DNA of 64,000 bases from Rattus norvegicus (GCF_036323735.1 NC_086036.1:24044064-24108063); one strand, 5' to 3'. Counted from the first letter of the stretch, positions 42,976 to 54,124 are shown. The notes: generated by a model from the sequence alone, not told the origin. Numbers and translations: made by a program.

Positions 42976-43082
42976 GTGTTGGGGATTTAGCTCAGTGGTA
43001 GAGCGCTTGCCTAGGAAGGGCAAGGCCCTGGGTTCGGTCCCCAGCTCCGGAAAAAAAAGAACCAAAAAAAAAAAAAAAAAAA
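42976..43082 (+). mobile_element. ID SINE
   Basis: GTTGGGGATTTAGCTCAGTG to CCCCAGCTCCGG and an A-rich tail. The target duplication AAAGAAGTTGATGCT is on both sides. Confidence 0.96.
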
Positions 43083-44251
43083 GAAGTTGATGCTATAGAG
43101 TCGGCTGTTGCTGTGAGGAACCTGCCCCGCCCCCTTTTTGGAGACTATGGAAGACTTTGGAATTTTAGATTGGAAAAGCAGTTGAATGCTAAAATCAGAT
43201 CTAAAGGGCTATCCTACTAGAAACTTGGAGGATAGTAGTTCGAAGAACATTTGAACTACTCAAGTGGTTTCAGAGAGGAAAAATATGAGCACTCAGGTTA
43301 GAGACCATTTCTACACTATATCTGGCAGCCTTCTAACCTTAACCTAAGAACTTGCCCAAAGATACACTAAAAAGTAGTGGGCTGATTTCTCTGGCAGAGG
43401 GAATTTGAAGGCCATGTCAGATTGAATCTGGAAGAATTGTTATTAATGACTTTATGCAGATCTTCAGCGAAAATGAGCAACTGGGGCAGGCAGAAGGTAG
43501 CACAGAATGTTCAGTTTTCAGAGGAGGAGACCACTGAAGTTTTCTGTTGCCAGGACTTGTGCTGAGGGAGGTGAGATTAAGATCAGGATTGATTCCTGTG
43601 TATGGAGTAAAGGAAGGGGTGGGTCCCCTCAGGGAGATACTCTGCCTGCCAGCCCATTCCCACCTCCCCAAGCTTTACACTTGTAAAAGAAAAGGCTGCT
43701 ACTAATATGGTTCCTGGGGGCCAGGCTCCATCCCCAGCTGGCAGCAGAACTTGGCAGTGTTAGCCATGTACTCCTGGCTTTGGAGACATGAAGGATACAA
43801 GAATGAGAGCTGTGGAGTCTTCTTCTATGGTTTCAGAGAGCAGCTGGAGGTTAGGAAGTGTATGGTGAAAGTCCCTGCATGAAGGCCATGAGAAGGGCAA
43901 GAGGCCCTAAGAGGCCATTGTTTCTAAGCTGTGAAAGAGGGGTCTGGCTTGGGAGAATCCAAGGTCTTGAAGAGATCAGAGTCGTGAGATTTCTGCCAAG
44001 AAGAGCAGCATACAGGAAGTGGAAGCAGTCAGAGGGGAGATGGACCATATTTGTTTTGTGACCGAGAACATAGAGCTACAGGATTTGGTATTTGTTCTCT
44101 TGGGTTCTAGTTGCTTTGGTCCAGTATTTCCTCACTATTCTCCAGTTTTTCTTTTTGGAATAGTAATGTATATTCTGTGTTATAGTATATTAGAAGTATA
44201 TAATTTGCTTTTTGATTTTGTTGAAGATTATAATGAAGAGATTGCCCTGAG

Positions 44252-44472
44252 CAGTGGTTCTCAACCTTCCTAATGATGCAACTCTTTCATACAGTTCTTC
44301 ATGATGTGCTGACATCACCATAAAATTCTTTTTGTTGCTACTTAATAACTGTAGTTTTGCTACTGTTATGAATCGTAATGCAGATATCTGATGGGTGGCA
44401 ACCCCTGGGAAAGGGTTCTTTGGCCTCACCCCAGCTCCAAAGGGGTTGCAACCCACAGACTGGAAACCTCTA
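44252..44472 (+). mobile_element. hAT-like non-autonomous DNA transposon (URR1-type)
   Basis: Starts CAGTGGTTCTCAACCTTCC and contains TTGCTACTTAATAACTGTAG, TTATGAATCGTAATGCAGAT and CCAAAGGGGTTGCAACCCAC. The start is a typical hAT terminal repeat and the far end is its eroded inverted counterpart. A sister copy in reverse lies at 56,725-56,935. Confidence 0.65.
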
Positions 44473-44481
44473 AACAATGTT

Positions 44482-44910
44482 AAGACTGTATTAGTCCGGG
44501 TTCTCTAAAGGAACAGAACTGATAGGGTGAAAAAACTGAGTATTTGTATAAATACATATGAAGGAGATTTGTTAGAGTGTCTTGCAGGCTGTGGTCTGGC
44601 TAGTTCATGAATGGCAGTGTCCTTAGCATATGTGCTAGGGTCTTAGGGAATTCCTAGGGAGTTGCTGGTTTTCATTCTGTGGTGGAATCTCCAAGAATTG
44701 GGTTCTAACCAGCAAAGGAATGCCTCAGACCATGATAGATGAATTTGTCAGGTAGACTAAGGGCAAGCAGGCAAAAAGCCAAAGCTTCCTTTTGCCATGT
44801 TCTTTTGTGTGGTCCAGATTTAGAGTGGATCCAGGAAAGAAAATCCTCTCTCTATGGGTGTGCCCCAGTTGCTTGAGTTTTAGCTGATTCAGACAGTGTC
44901 AAGTTGAGAA
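44482..44910 (-). mobile_element. MaLR-type LTR, reverse
   Basis: TGTATTAGTCCGGGTTCTCT, AGCAAGCAGGC-like text, TGTGCCCCAGTTGCTTGAG and GTCAAGTTGAGAACCAAC. In reverse its start resembles the LTR at 10,537. Confidence 0.55.
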
Positions 44911-45329
44911 CCAACATTAGGTTCACAGACTGTGAAAGATTATAAAAGTCTTGAAGTTGGGTTATGATATGGCCATGACTGTTGGGGCCAGGGAAGGGAC
45001 TGTGGTGGTTGAGGTGAGAAGTGCCCCTCACAGTCTTGGATTGGAACAGTGTCTAGTACAGTGCTGTTGGGTGCCCATTGCTGGAGGAAGCGTGCAGTTG
45101 AATGTGGGCTTCGAGAGCTTACGGCCTCCGTCCTACTGTTAGTTTGTTCTCTCTCTTGTGCTTAGAGTTGGTGAGCTCGCTCTCCCACAGTTTCTTTCTC
45201 TGGCTGCCATGCTTGCTACTCCTGCCATGCTTCCCCACGTCAGGAATCATAAGCCCAAATACATTCTTCCTTTTGTAAGTTGCCTTGGTCATGATGTTTA
45301 TCCTGGCGATAGAAAAATAATAATACAAA

Positions 45330-45960
45330 AGTTTCAGGGGTGCCTAGAAGTGATGCGGCTGGGTTATTTGGTGTGCTAGTTTTCGTTTCTTGAGAAACCT
45401 CCCATTAATTTCCATAGTGGCTATACAAGTTTACATTCCCATTAGCAGTATGTAAGGGTTCCTCTCAATCCACACATCCTTGCTATAATTGGTTGTTAGT
45501 TCCCGCCTTCTCTCTTTTTGGATGATCATTTTTCTGACTAGGGTAAAATGGAATCTCAAAATAATTTTAATTTGGCTAAGGATGTTGAATGCTTTCAAAT
45601 TTTATTGTTTGTGTTTCTTCTTTAGAGAACTGTCTATTCATTTGGTTAACTCATTTATTGATTGGAAATATTTAATTGTTACAGTTCTTTATATATTCTA
45701 GATATTAGTTCCCTGTCCAATGGGTAGTTGGCAAAGACTTCCTCCGTACTGCAAACCCATGATTGCTTTGCTTAGCAGAAGTTTTTTATGACTTGTAACT
45801 GCATTTGACAACTCTTTGGCTGACTTTCTGTGCTATTGGAGATCTTTACAGAAAGTCCTCACATGTAGCAGTATCTTGAAGTGTTTTAGCTATATCGTTA
45901 AGGTTTCTGATGTGTTGATTATTTTTGTGCAGGGTGAGAGATACACAGAGCTAACTTAAT
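45330..45960 (-). mobile_element. L1 fragment (ORF2 3' region)
   Basis: Plus-strand text such as CCATAGTGGCTATACAAG, TTACATTCCCATTAGCAGT, TTCCCTGTCCAATGGGTAG and ATTCTAGATATTAGTTCCC is the classic antisense of the end of LINE-1 ORF2. Many stops, so no protein. Confidence 0.8.
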
Positions 45961-45964
45961 TCTT

Positions 45965-46380
45965 GCTCATTCATGAGTCCTTTAATTCTGCATTTAACTC
46001 ATTTAACTCTGTTTTCCTGGCTTTACTTCATCCTGATCCCCCCCGCCCCCCAATACACCTTTTTTTTTTTTTTTTTCCTTTTTTTTTAAATCTCATTCTT
46101 GGTTTGATTTCAGGCATGTCCCTCTTTGGCTTTCTGTTCTTGCTTCATGAAGCTTGTCTTCTGGAGTTGAGGACATCATATGATTTTCTGTAAGTTTTAG
46201 AGTGTAGAAGAAGTAACATTTGAATGGTTCTTGTGTTCCAGAAACTTCATTCAACTGTTGACAGTATAAATTTTTCTTACTTTTTTTTCTTGCAGTGCCT
46301 GGGGTTGATCAAACCGCCTGCTTAATAGGAAGGCACTCCACTACTTAGTTCCCCTAGCCACTTTTGCAGTCTTTACAATT
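45965..46380. other. Map3k2 intron 1, T-rich, no element recognised
   Basis: Contains interrupted T-runs at 46,050-46,088. Nothing else is identifiable. Confidence 0.35.
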
Positions 46381-46384
46381 TATT

Positions 46385-46530
46385 TATTTGCTTATTTATA
46401 TTGAGAAAGCATTTCAGTGTTACCCTGGTTAGTGCTAGTCTATAATGTGCCATGTACACAGAGATCTGCTTGCCTCTGCTTCCTGAGTGCTGGGATTAAA
46501 GGTGTGTGCCACCATGCCCAGCATTAGTCC
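46385..46530 (-). mobile_element. Diverged B1 SINE
   Basis: CTTGCCTCTGCTTCCTGAGT, GTGCTGGGATTAAAGGTGTG and TGCCACCATGCCCAGC. Confidence 0.85.
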
Positions 46531-46534
46531 AGTT

Positions 46535-47350
46535 TGAACCTGTGAATAACCATAAAGAAACGGGGTCTTAGAGGAGCTGGTCCTGAGTTGTCAGCATGTA
46601 GAGTTGAGTTTTTCATGGGTCTTCCAGTTGGAGCAAAGTTTTCTAACTGTCTTGCTACTTCTGCATTGCTTACAGGCTCCTGCCATATGCTATGTTCTCT
46701 GTGGGAATGTGTGCACTACAAACTTCTGAAATAAGGCAGTGTTTCCTTTTTGTATAAAAATCCCTCAGATGAGTTGTTCCTCATCATCCATTATCCTTTA
46801 TACTTGCCACGTCATGGAATTCCGGTCAGTGCTTGAGTAAGTGTGAATGGGGCATCTGCTTGTGGCACGTGTGTGTGTCTGTATACATACACACACACTA
46901 AAAAAGTCTGGCGAGTGTACTCACTTTAACACTGGGACACTGGGAGAACCTGACAAATGGTTAGAAAACTGATGGCATAATTTTCCCTGAATGAATGGGT
47001 AAAGTTTTCAATATAATTGTATTAAAATTAACAACTCTCTGTGGTTGAAAACAGCAAAAATGTTTAAAGATTAATCATGCTACATTTTGTTTGTGGAAGC
47101 TACTCCCTTCAGAAATTCTCTTGGCCAGAAATTCCTTAAGCATGTCCCTGAGTAAACCTTCCAACCTGAGGAAATACTCAGCAGCCAATTTCTAAGGCAT
47201 AAGTTTTGTAGTGCTGATACATATTGTATGATCTTAGAACAACCAGTATACTTTTTTCTTGTATCACAGGATGCAGTGAAGTCGTGGGAATGGGGCCGTA
47301 TACTAATCTCAGTCGAGTACCCACCACATTGCCTTTAAAAGTGAAGTTTT
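46535..47350. other. Map3k2 intron 1, no element recognised
   Basis: Repeat-poor intron. No exon with support. Confidence 0.35.
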
Positions 47351-47354
47351 AGTT

Positions 47355-47510
47355 GGGCTGCTAGCACATGGCTTCAGGCTCCGCACTCAGCAGGTAGAGG
47401 CAGGTGGAGCTCTATGACTTCAGGGCCAGCCTGGTCTACTTAGAGTGTTCAGTCTACCAGGCTAGCCAGGACTATATAGTGAGATCCTCTTCCCCCAAAA
47501 AATAAACAAA
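47355..47510 (+). mobile_element. B1 SINE
   Basis: CAGCAGGTAGAGGCAGGTGG, GGGCCAGCCTGGTCTACTTA and GTGAGATCCTCTTCCCCC. Confidence 0.85.
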
Positions 47511-47514
47511 GAAA

Positions 47515-48140
47515 TAGAACAGAAACAGAGGGTGGAAAAAAAAGAAAAAGAAAAAAATCCATCTGTGTTACCTCCACTTTAAAAAGAAAGTTCATAAGTA
47601 CTATGTAGTAGTGATTATTACACTTTGTGTGCTATGTAATACAGTAAGATATTACTATGCCAGCAAAATGGCAAGATGGTACATCACAGTCATATAAATC
47701 ACAACTTCTTAAACTGAGTCACAGCCTCATATGGGCTTGCAGTGGCGGTGTGGTTTGTGTAATATTTTGGCAATAGGAGAAGGTATCTGAACTCGACAAA
47801 ATAAACTCAAAATCTGGCGCGTAGCACATCCAGAGTGTCCCTGGCAGTGCTGTCCTTGTCACATTTGGAGACCTCGTTGCAGCCTTGTTTCTGAACATAC
47901 ATGTGCTGTCATGCTATCCAAAACCAGTGAACACTGCTTGGTTTTAGATTCTAGATCACCATGAATTAAGAGTTGGTATTTTTAACTTTGTACACAAAAT
48001 CTTCTCTTAGAGAAGCATAGTGATTTAATTATGGAAAACAAAGACATACTTTTTTGCTGCCATGTTTCAGGATCTAAATAGTAAATTAATAAAATTTTAG
48101 ATTATGTCAGAATGCTTGTTTTTATTTATTTATTTTTAAA
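47515..48140. other. Map3k2 intron 1, no element recognised
   Basis: Nothing beyond A-rich and T-rich runs at the ends. Confidence 0.35.
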
Positions 48141-48147
48141 TGCTGTT

Positions 48148-48365
48148 TGAGGACTGGGGACATAACTCTGCCAGTAAAGTGAGCACTTGCTGTGCAAGCA
48201 TGAAGACCTGAGGCAGCCCCGGAACCTGCAGTGAAGGCGGGGGGCAGTGGCAGTGGGAAGTGCTGGGGAGACCCTGAAAGTGGGTCTCTGAGGCCCTTGG
48301 CCAGCTGGCCGGCGACTCGACAAATTCTAAATGAGAGACCCTGCCTTAGAAAATACGGTGGATGA
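48148..48365 (+). mobile_element. B4-like SINE
   Basis: GGACTGGGGACATAACTCTG, AGTAAAGTGAGCACTTGCTG, AGCATGAAGACCTGAGG and GAGAGACCCTGCCTTAG. Confidence 0.65.
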
Positions 48366-48566
48366 CTTCTGAGGAATGATTTGCTGACTTGAGTTTCATA
48401 AAGAAAGGCATTCTTGAATGAATTTTGGGGTCGGATTAAGGCGACATTTCTAACACGTTTTTAAAGCCCAGCATTTGCTACTGCCATCTGGTACTATGTG
48501 CACTCCGAACACTGATGGTCACAAAATCAAATAATGCTCAACTCTGAGTAATTTTGAAGACATTCT

Positions 48567-48760
48567 TTTTTTTTTTTTAAGGATTTATTCATTTATTATA
48601 TATAAGTACAATGTAGCTGTCTTCAGATACACCAGAAGAGGGCATCAGATATTTTTACAGATGGTTGTGAGCCACCATGTGGTTGCTGGGAATTGAACTC
48701 AGGACCCCTGGAAGAGCAGTCAGTGCTCTTAACCGCTGAGCCATCCATCTCTCCAGCCCC
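48567..48760 (-). mobile_element. B2 SINE
   Basis: ACACCAGAAGAGGGCATCAG, GAGCAGTCAGTGCTCTTAAC and ATCTCTCCAGCCC. The target duplication TTGAAGACATTCTT is on both sides. Confidence 0.96.
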
Positions 48761-48764
48761 CTTG

Positions 48765-49285
48765 AAGACATTCTTTATCCTTAGCATGATCAGTCAAGGT
48801 TTAATTCTTAAAAGCGTTTTATAAATATAAATAAAAAATTAGCAAATTCATCCATTTTACCAAATGCAAATTTGCTTTTCATCTCTATTAAATGTTAAAA
48901 TAACATTTCTTCCAAAATACAAATACAAAATACAAAATCTAGGAGGCAGTATGGTTCATCAAGGTAAGGTGCTTTTCCTCTGTATAAGCCTGATGAGACG
49001 ATCTTCGTGTAATTCCTAGAATCCTGTACAAGTTGGGGGAGAGAACAGACCTCTGTAAGCAGGCTGTGGTGTGTGTGCCTTAAAATAAAATTCTTTAGAG
49101 TTACCAGTCAATGTTTGATTTATTTATCTATTTTGTATACCTTGTTGTTTTAAAATTCTTAGATGAAAAGGGCTGAATAGTAAAGGTTTAAGAATCTCTG
49201 ATAATTATGTTTTTGTTTAGATTGATTTTTGTTTAGATTGAAACAGGAGACACCAGTCTCATTTTCTTATTAGATTAAAACAGAA
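48765..49285. other. Map3k2 intron 1, AT-rich, no element recognised
   Basis: No confident repeat or exon. A few (ATACAAA)-like repeats lie near 48,915-48,940. Confidence 0.35.
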
Positions 49286-49305
49286 GAATAAAATGTTCTC
49301 TTTTG

Positions 49306-49396
49306 GGGTTGGGGATTTAGCTCAGTGGTAGAGCGCTTGCCTAGGAAGCGCAAGGCCCTGGGTTCGGTCCCCAGCTCCGAAAAAAGAACCCCAAAA
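49306..49396 (+). mobile_element. ID SINE, near consensus
   Basis: GGGGTTGGGGATTTAGCTCA through AGCGCTTGCCTAGGAAGCGC and CCCCAGCTCCG. Very close to the rat ID consensus. The target duplication AAAATGTTCTCTTTT is on both sides. Confidence 0.97.
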
Positions 49397-49417
49397 AAAA
49401 AAATGTTCTCTTTTGTC

Positions 49418-49543
49418 CTAAGTTCAAATCCCAGCAACCACATGGTGGCTCACAACCCTCTGTAGGTGAGATCTGAGGGCTCACTGGTGTGTCTAAAGAC
49501 AGCTACAGTGCACTTATATAATAAATAAATAAATCTTAAAAAA
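49418..49543 (+). mobile_element. 5'-truncated B2 SINE
   Basis: Starts inside B2 (AGTTCAAATCCCAGCAACC) and runs through CACATGGTGGCTCACAACCC and GACAGCTACAGTGCACTTAT to its A-tail. AAATGTTCTCTTTTGTCC before it and AAATGTTCTCATTTGTCT after it form its target duplication. Confidence 0.93.
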
Positions 49544-49610
49544 AATGTTCTCATTTGTCTTAATGGTCATAGGCTAGGCAGGTGTTGTGTGACTTCTCAT
49601 GGGGAGATGC

Positions 49611-49812
49611 AGCATACATCTACTCACTCAAGATAGGAAGCCCGTGACAGGCCAAAATGTGGATACCACCAAGGTCCAGCATACATCTACTCACTCAAGA
49701 TAGGAAGCCCATGACAGGCCAAAGTGTGGATACCACCAAGGTCCAGCATACATCTACTCACTCAAGATAGGAAGCCCATGACAGGCCAAAATGTGGATAC
49801 CACCAAGGTCCA
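49611..49812. repeat. 67-bp tandem repeat, three copies
   Basis: The unit beginning AGCATACATCTACTCACTC recurs at 49,611, 49,678 and 49,745, an exact 67-bp period. The copies differ at only about two positions (CCCG/CCCA and AAAATG/AAAGTG), so the array is young. Confidence 0.95.
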
Positions 49813-50775
49813 ACCTGGTGAATCAGTATGTGTTATTGGGTTACTTACAGGAATATGGGTGAGGGGTTACTTAAAGGAGCAGAAATGACTCAAAGACGTC
49901 TGCATCACCTAAGCCCACCCCAGCATATGCAACAGCTTACAGAAGCTGGAAGGAAAACTAGAGCATACTGCACACATAGCCTGCAGGCAGTCTAAACTTC
50001 TTGTAGGGCTTGTCTCAAAGTCTTTTCTGCAGCTTTGCTTTGGCTAAGTAACTCTTCAGCTGTGTGGTGCTTACTGGGGAATAGAGGGGCCTAGAGAATC
50101 TAGTATGTTTCAGGGACTTCCTGAAGCTATTTTGAGTTGTTTACATTTTGTCTTAAGGAGTTTCCCTGGGCAATGAAATGCTTCAGTCCACTAGAAAACT
50201 ACAATCCAGCTGCAGGTGGTAAACCTGCTTGCAGCCTTACATTTGCTATTTCTTAGGAACAGTCTGAGACAGAATGCTTTCAACACAAGGAAACCAAATG
50301 CAGGCTTTGCTCTGCTTAATGCCTTACCACAGAGCTGTGCCCCAGCCCTGACCTTAGGATTTATAAAAGTACATTGCCTGGGTGTTCTTGTATGAAAGAC
50401 CTGTCTAGCCTATGATTATGATACCCACAGCTTAAACGAGGAGAGGTGTTTGTTTTCTTTCTTGTGAAGTTGTTGAACATGACAGTAGTATGAGGGTAGA
50501 TTTATTTTAGGACAGTTCTCAGAGACAGGATAAATAGCTTTATTTAATGTGATTAATTGATCTGAATTAAATTCCTTAAAAGCATTTTATACCCAGATGG
50601 GTTGGTAGTGCAAATTTTCAGTGGGTACTTGAAAGAATAAGCTGGAAGTCCTCATCAGTTGTGAGGTAACCAGGAAGTTCCGGGTCCTAGAAAATCACAC
50701 AGAAGAATTGAATTACTCTAGTTTTATGACTGGAGAAACCGAGCTAGTGAAATACATTCCTGGGAATACTTTAGC
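49813..50775. other. Map3k2 intron 1, probably old repeat then unique
   Basis: The first 150 bp continues a sequence I have seen as a dispersed rodent repeat (for example ATGGGTGAGGGGTTACTTAA) but cannot name. The rest shows no feature. Confidence 0.3.
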
Positions 50776-50777
50776 CA

Positions 50778-50806
50778 GAGGGGGGGAGGGAGGGAGGGAG
50801 GGAGGG
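50778..50806. repeat. (GGGA)n tract
   Basis: A short G-rich run (GGGGGGAGGGAGGGAGGGAG) with the spacing needed for a G-quadruplex. Confidence 0.9.
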
Positions 50807-50809
50807 ATC

Positions 50810-52025
50810 TTTTAGGAAAAGAAAAAAGTATTGGAGAATTATGCACAATCCTTTATGCTTAGTAGAAACTGAAAATTTTAGGAAGATACTTGATATTATA
50901 CTTTGCAAACTTTAGGGACGCACTTCGCATTGCTACATAACATTACTACATAAAAAGTGATTTCTGAGATAGTTACCTATCAACTTTTCTTCTTAGAATT
51001 TTTGTCTCCCTTTTTTGTCTTTCCATTTTTAACCAAGCTGAAAAAATTCCCTTAAGTGAATTTTGCATTTATTGCTAATCTTGCCTCATTGACAGCTGTT
51101 AATCTGATAGCTACACTAACTGGTATTCTCACCACTAAATCCTGCCCCCCCCCACCCTTAATAAGAGGAGAAAGTGGGGATAAGTGTCTTCCTTAGAAGC
51201 AAAAGTGGCTATTGCCGAAATGATTTGATTGGAGGCTAGGGAAAGACCAAGCACCCTAAATTTGGTTATGAGAAAGTCTCAGAAGGGAAAGTTGCGGGCA
51301 TTTCTTGGTGAGTAGATTGATTGAGAGAAGAATCGGTGCTTGTAGCATGGGAAGGTGTTATCAAGAAGTACAGCGGTCTGTGGAATAAGGGATTTCAGGA
51401 AGGAGTAAGAGCAGATGTGGTCGTGGGAGAGATTCAGAAACTCCACTGTGCGAGGCAGATTTGAGAAAAGCCACTTAGCAACTTGTCTGAAACAGTGGTT
51501 CAGCACAGATCATAGGGGCACCTGTGGGGCCACAGGGTGGAGCTGGTGGGAAGTCTTTGAGATGATGTTTCTGCACAGCCACCTCATTTGCTCTGTGAAG
51601 CTTTTAGTGGTGGGCCTGGATTGGAAGAACAGCCATATGTGAGGGAGGGAGACCAGAGATATGCTGGAATCTGTTTATAGCTCTTAATCTCGGTCTAGTC
51701 ATGTTTTTGAGAGGAATTTGCTCTTTTGGCTTACAGTAACCTGGAATAGGATATTGGGAAATGTAGTTTGAACTAATCAAGCTGGCCTAGTACCACTACT
51801 ATAATAGTCAAGGGAGGGTGAAAACTCCACAAAGGACGATACTGAAGTTGTGGGACTTTGCAGTCTATGCACATACTAATCTGGTAATGCCAGTTGCTTC
51901 ACTTTTCCACACCTGGTTTTTTATCTACTTTATATTGCTGTGGAAAGTGTTTAGCAGTGTCAGCATTGCGTTACAGCTCTGAGAGGAAAGTTTCCCCAGA
52001 GGAAGTGTTGCAGGTCTGAAGAGAA
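50810..52025. other. Map3k2 intron 1, about 1.2 kb without recognisable repeats
   Basis: A long repeat-poor stretch. No exon signals that I would trust. Confidence 0.35.
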
Positions 52026-52031
52026 GGTTAT

Positions 52032-52326
52032 CTTGCCAGTGTAGATTACCACAAAGTCACACTGCACAACAAACCTCTTACAAGAGATTTATTGGGAAAG
52101 ACACAAGAGGGTGGCCACCTGTGCTCAGGTGAGAAGTAGCAGAGTGGGAAGCAGGCTTTATAAGGGTTTCTTGTGGGATGGAGAGTTCCAGAGTAGGTAC
52201 TAGGTTTTCAAGTCCTGAGCTAGGGGCAAGCTCAGGGACTGGTGGGTGGAAGGGAGCTTGGGCTTTTTACCCTACAGGCAGTGGTAGAGTAAGTGCCCCC
52301 GCTCAATTACCAGTAACACTGGCAAG
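52032..52326 (-). mobile_element. Candidate solo LTR with perfect inverted ends
   Basis: On the minus strand it has CTTATAAAGCC as a TATA-like box, then CCCAATAAATCTCTTGTAAG about 70 bases later as poly-A signal, bounded by TGT...ACA. The ends extend into an 11-bp perfect inverted repeat, CTTGCCAGTGT (52,032-52,042) and ACACTGGCAAG (52,316-52,326). Family not named. Confidence 0.5.
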
Positions 52327-52329
52327 AAA

Positions 52330-53040
52330 GAGAAATAGGGCACACTTTGAAGGGAGAGGTGGGGAGAAGAGACATGAGTGGAGATAAGAATATAATATGA
52401 AGTCCATATATTTGAGGATTTCAGTCTAGCCTGTGAGAACACATGGAAAGGTGGACAAGAGAGATAGCACATCATTGAGAGTAGTTAGTGTCGAGCGATG
52501 GTGTGTGAACTGCTTAGCACGCTGCCTGATGTTTCCAGGTAATTAGTCTCCCCCACTGTCATTTATGGAGATGATCAAATATAGATATTATTTATAGATA
52601 CCTTATTCATGCTGTCACACTGATAGGTAAGTGTTAAACGAATTATCATTAGTTAACAAAAATAAACTGCAACAGCCATTAGCAACCTGGAATGTAGGAT
52701 TCCCTTGCATGTGTAAAAATGAATGATGCAATGAAATATTTACAAAGTGCCACGGGAATCTTTAATATAAAACATATTCTAAACACTCACAGCGACAAAG
52801 GTGAGCATTTAGCTGTAGCTGTGCTGTCAGTAGTGTTGGTGTTTTAGGAATGAGGTGGACTTAAATGCCAACATCACCCAATGGAAACCATATAAATACA
52901 TAAAAGCCTCAGTTTGGCCAATAAAAATAGATCCCATATTGGAAGAGCATGCCCCAGCATGAGATGCAAGATGTGGCAATAAGGTTAATTGAAAACTTTT
53001 TTCCTTTTTTGGGGGTGGTGATAGTGTTTTATTCGGAGTT
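52330..53040. other. Map3k2 intron 1, no element recognised
   Basis: AT-rich and without confident repeats. Confidence 0.35.
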
Positions 53041-53044
53041 TTAT

Positions 53045-53225
53045 TCATCCATAAAGAAAACTACATCATTTGCAGTAAATGAACTGAGCTGGAGACCATT
53101 GTGAAAGGGAAATAAGCTTAACTTAGACAAATACATACTGTATGTTTTCTCATAGTCAGAGAACCATTCCTTGCACATATTGTTAGGTGTTGAGAAGTAA
53201 GGATGATTGAAGAGGAGCCAGAGAT
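53045..53225 (+). mobile_element. L1 3' fragment
   Basis: CATCCATAAAGAAAACTACATC, TTTGCAGTAAATGAACTGAG and TGGAGACCATTGTG, then CATACTGTATGTTTTCTCATA, follow the end of LINE-1 ORF2 and its 3' side. Confidence 0.55.
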
Positions 53226-53409
53226 GGGTACTTGGTGTGGTAGGTCCAGGAAACAGGATCTGGCCGGTCTTTGGGAAAAGCAGGTAGTGTGTTCGTGGTT
53301 AGTCACAGGTTTATGTTGGAGATTGAGGCTTTGGTAACGGTCTTCTGAGTTTTGATGGAAAAGTACGGCCTTCGGTGTTATTTGAGACTTGCATAAGGAG
53401 CAGAGCAGG

Positions 53410-53610
53410 AGTTGGAGTGGTTAGGGGCCCATTGTTTTTGCAGAGGACCTGGGTTTGGTTTTCAGCAACTGTATGGTAGCTCATAATCATTGTAACCCCA
53501 ATGCCAGAGGATCTGGTGACTTCAGATCTCTCAGGGCGCCAGACATGCACTCAGTACACATATATACATGCAGGCAAAGCATAAAAAATAAATACATTAA
53601 AACATAAACG
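53410..53610 (+). mobile_element. B2/B3-type SINE
   Basis: GCAGAGGACCTGGGTTTGG, TATGGTAGCTCATAATCATTG and ATGCCAGAGGATCTGGTGAC, with an A-rich tail. Confidence 0.75.
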
Positions 53611-53694
53611 GCAGGAAGTAGTAAACTTCTACCAGCAGAATAAGTGGGACCAGGTATTGTTTTATTAGGCCAGTGTTAAGGTGTAAATGTTATT

Positions 53695-53868
53695 ATTGTT
53701 TTGTTTTTGTTTTTTTTTGAGACAGGGTTTTTTTTTTTTTTCCTCTGTGTAGCCTTAGATGTCCTGAATTCACTCCATAGACCAGGCTGTCCTTGAACTC
53801 AGAGAAGTCTTCCTTCCTCTGCCTCCTGAGTTCTAGGATTAAAGGTGAACTCACCACTTCCTGGTGTA
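53695..53868 (-). mobile_element. B1 SINE
   Basis: TTTTTGAGACAGGGTTTT, ATAGACCAGGCTGTCCTTGA and TTCTAGGATTAAAGGTG. Confidence 0.88.
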
Positions 53869-53889
53869 AGTGTTATTTTAAAAAGGATT

Positions 53890-54062
53890 TGTTAGGTTAT
53901 TATTGTATATATGTATGATGTGTCTGTGAGTGCACACACCATGGTGCATGAGGAGGTTAGGACAATTGTATGGAATTAGTTCTCTCCTTCCACCTTTGTG
54001 TGGGTTATAGGGATTGAATAGAGGTCTTAAGGTACCTCTAACTACTGAGCAATCTTATTGGC
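53890..54062 (-). mobile_element. B3-like SINE
   Basis: GTGAGTGCACACACCATGGT, GGAGGTTAGGACAATTGTAT and CTAACTACTGAGCAATC. Confidence 0.72.
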
Positions 54063-54124
54063 CTTGTAAATATTACTTTTACACTTTGGAAATATTTTAG
54101 ATTTTTTAGTTAAAAAATGTGTTT

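Larger units (their letters stand above)
42600..45320 (+). mobile_element. MaLR-type element remnant with nested insertions
   Basis: The 3' part of one forward LTR ends near 42,960 (AAACTCTTCCTACTG, TTGCCTTGGTCATGGTGTTC). Internal-type sequence follows from 43,085 (TGGAAGACTTTGGAATTTTAG, GATTGGAAAAGCAGTTGAATG, ACTTGCCCAAAGATACAC), and a second forward LTR lies at about 44,945-45,320 (AAGCCCAAATACATTCTTCC, GTTGCCTTGGTCATGATG). An ID, an hAT-like element and a reverse LTR have inserted into it. No coding frame survives. Confidence 0.55.

Noticed and set aside
49306..49396. A tRNA gene or BC1 RNA gene
   Set aside because: The tRNA-like A and B boxes belong to a dispersed ID SINE with target duplications and an A-tail. 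Eleven similar copies occur in the window.
49611..49812. A CRISPR-like repeat array
   Set aside because: The 67-bp units are contiguous with no spacers, and the host is a mammal.
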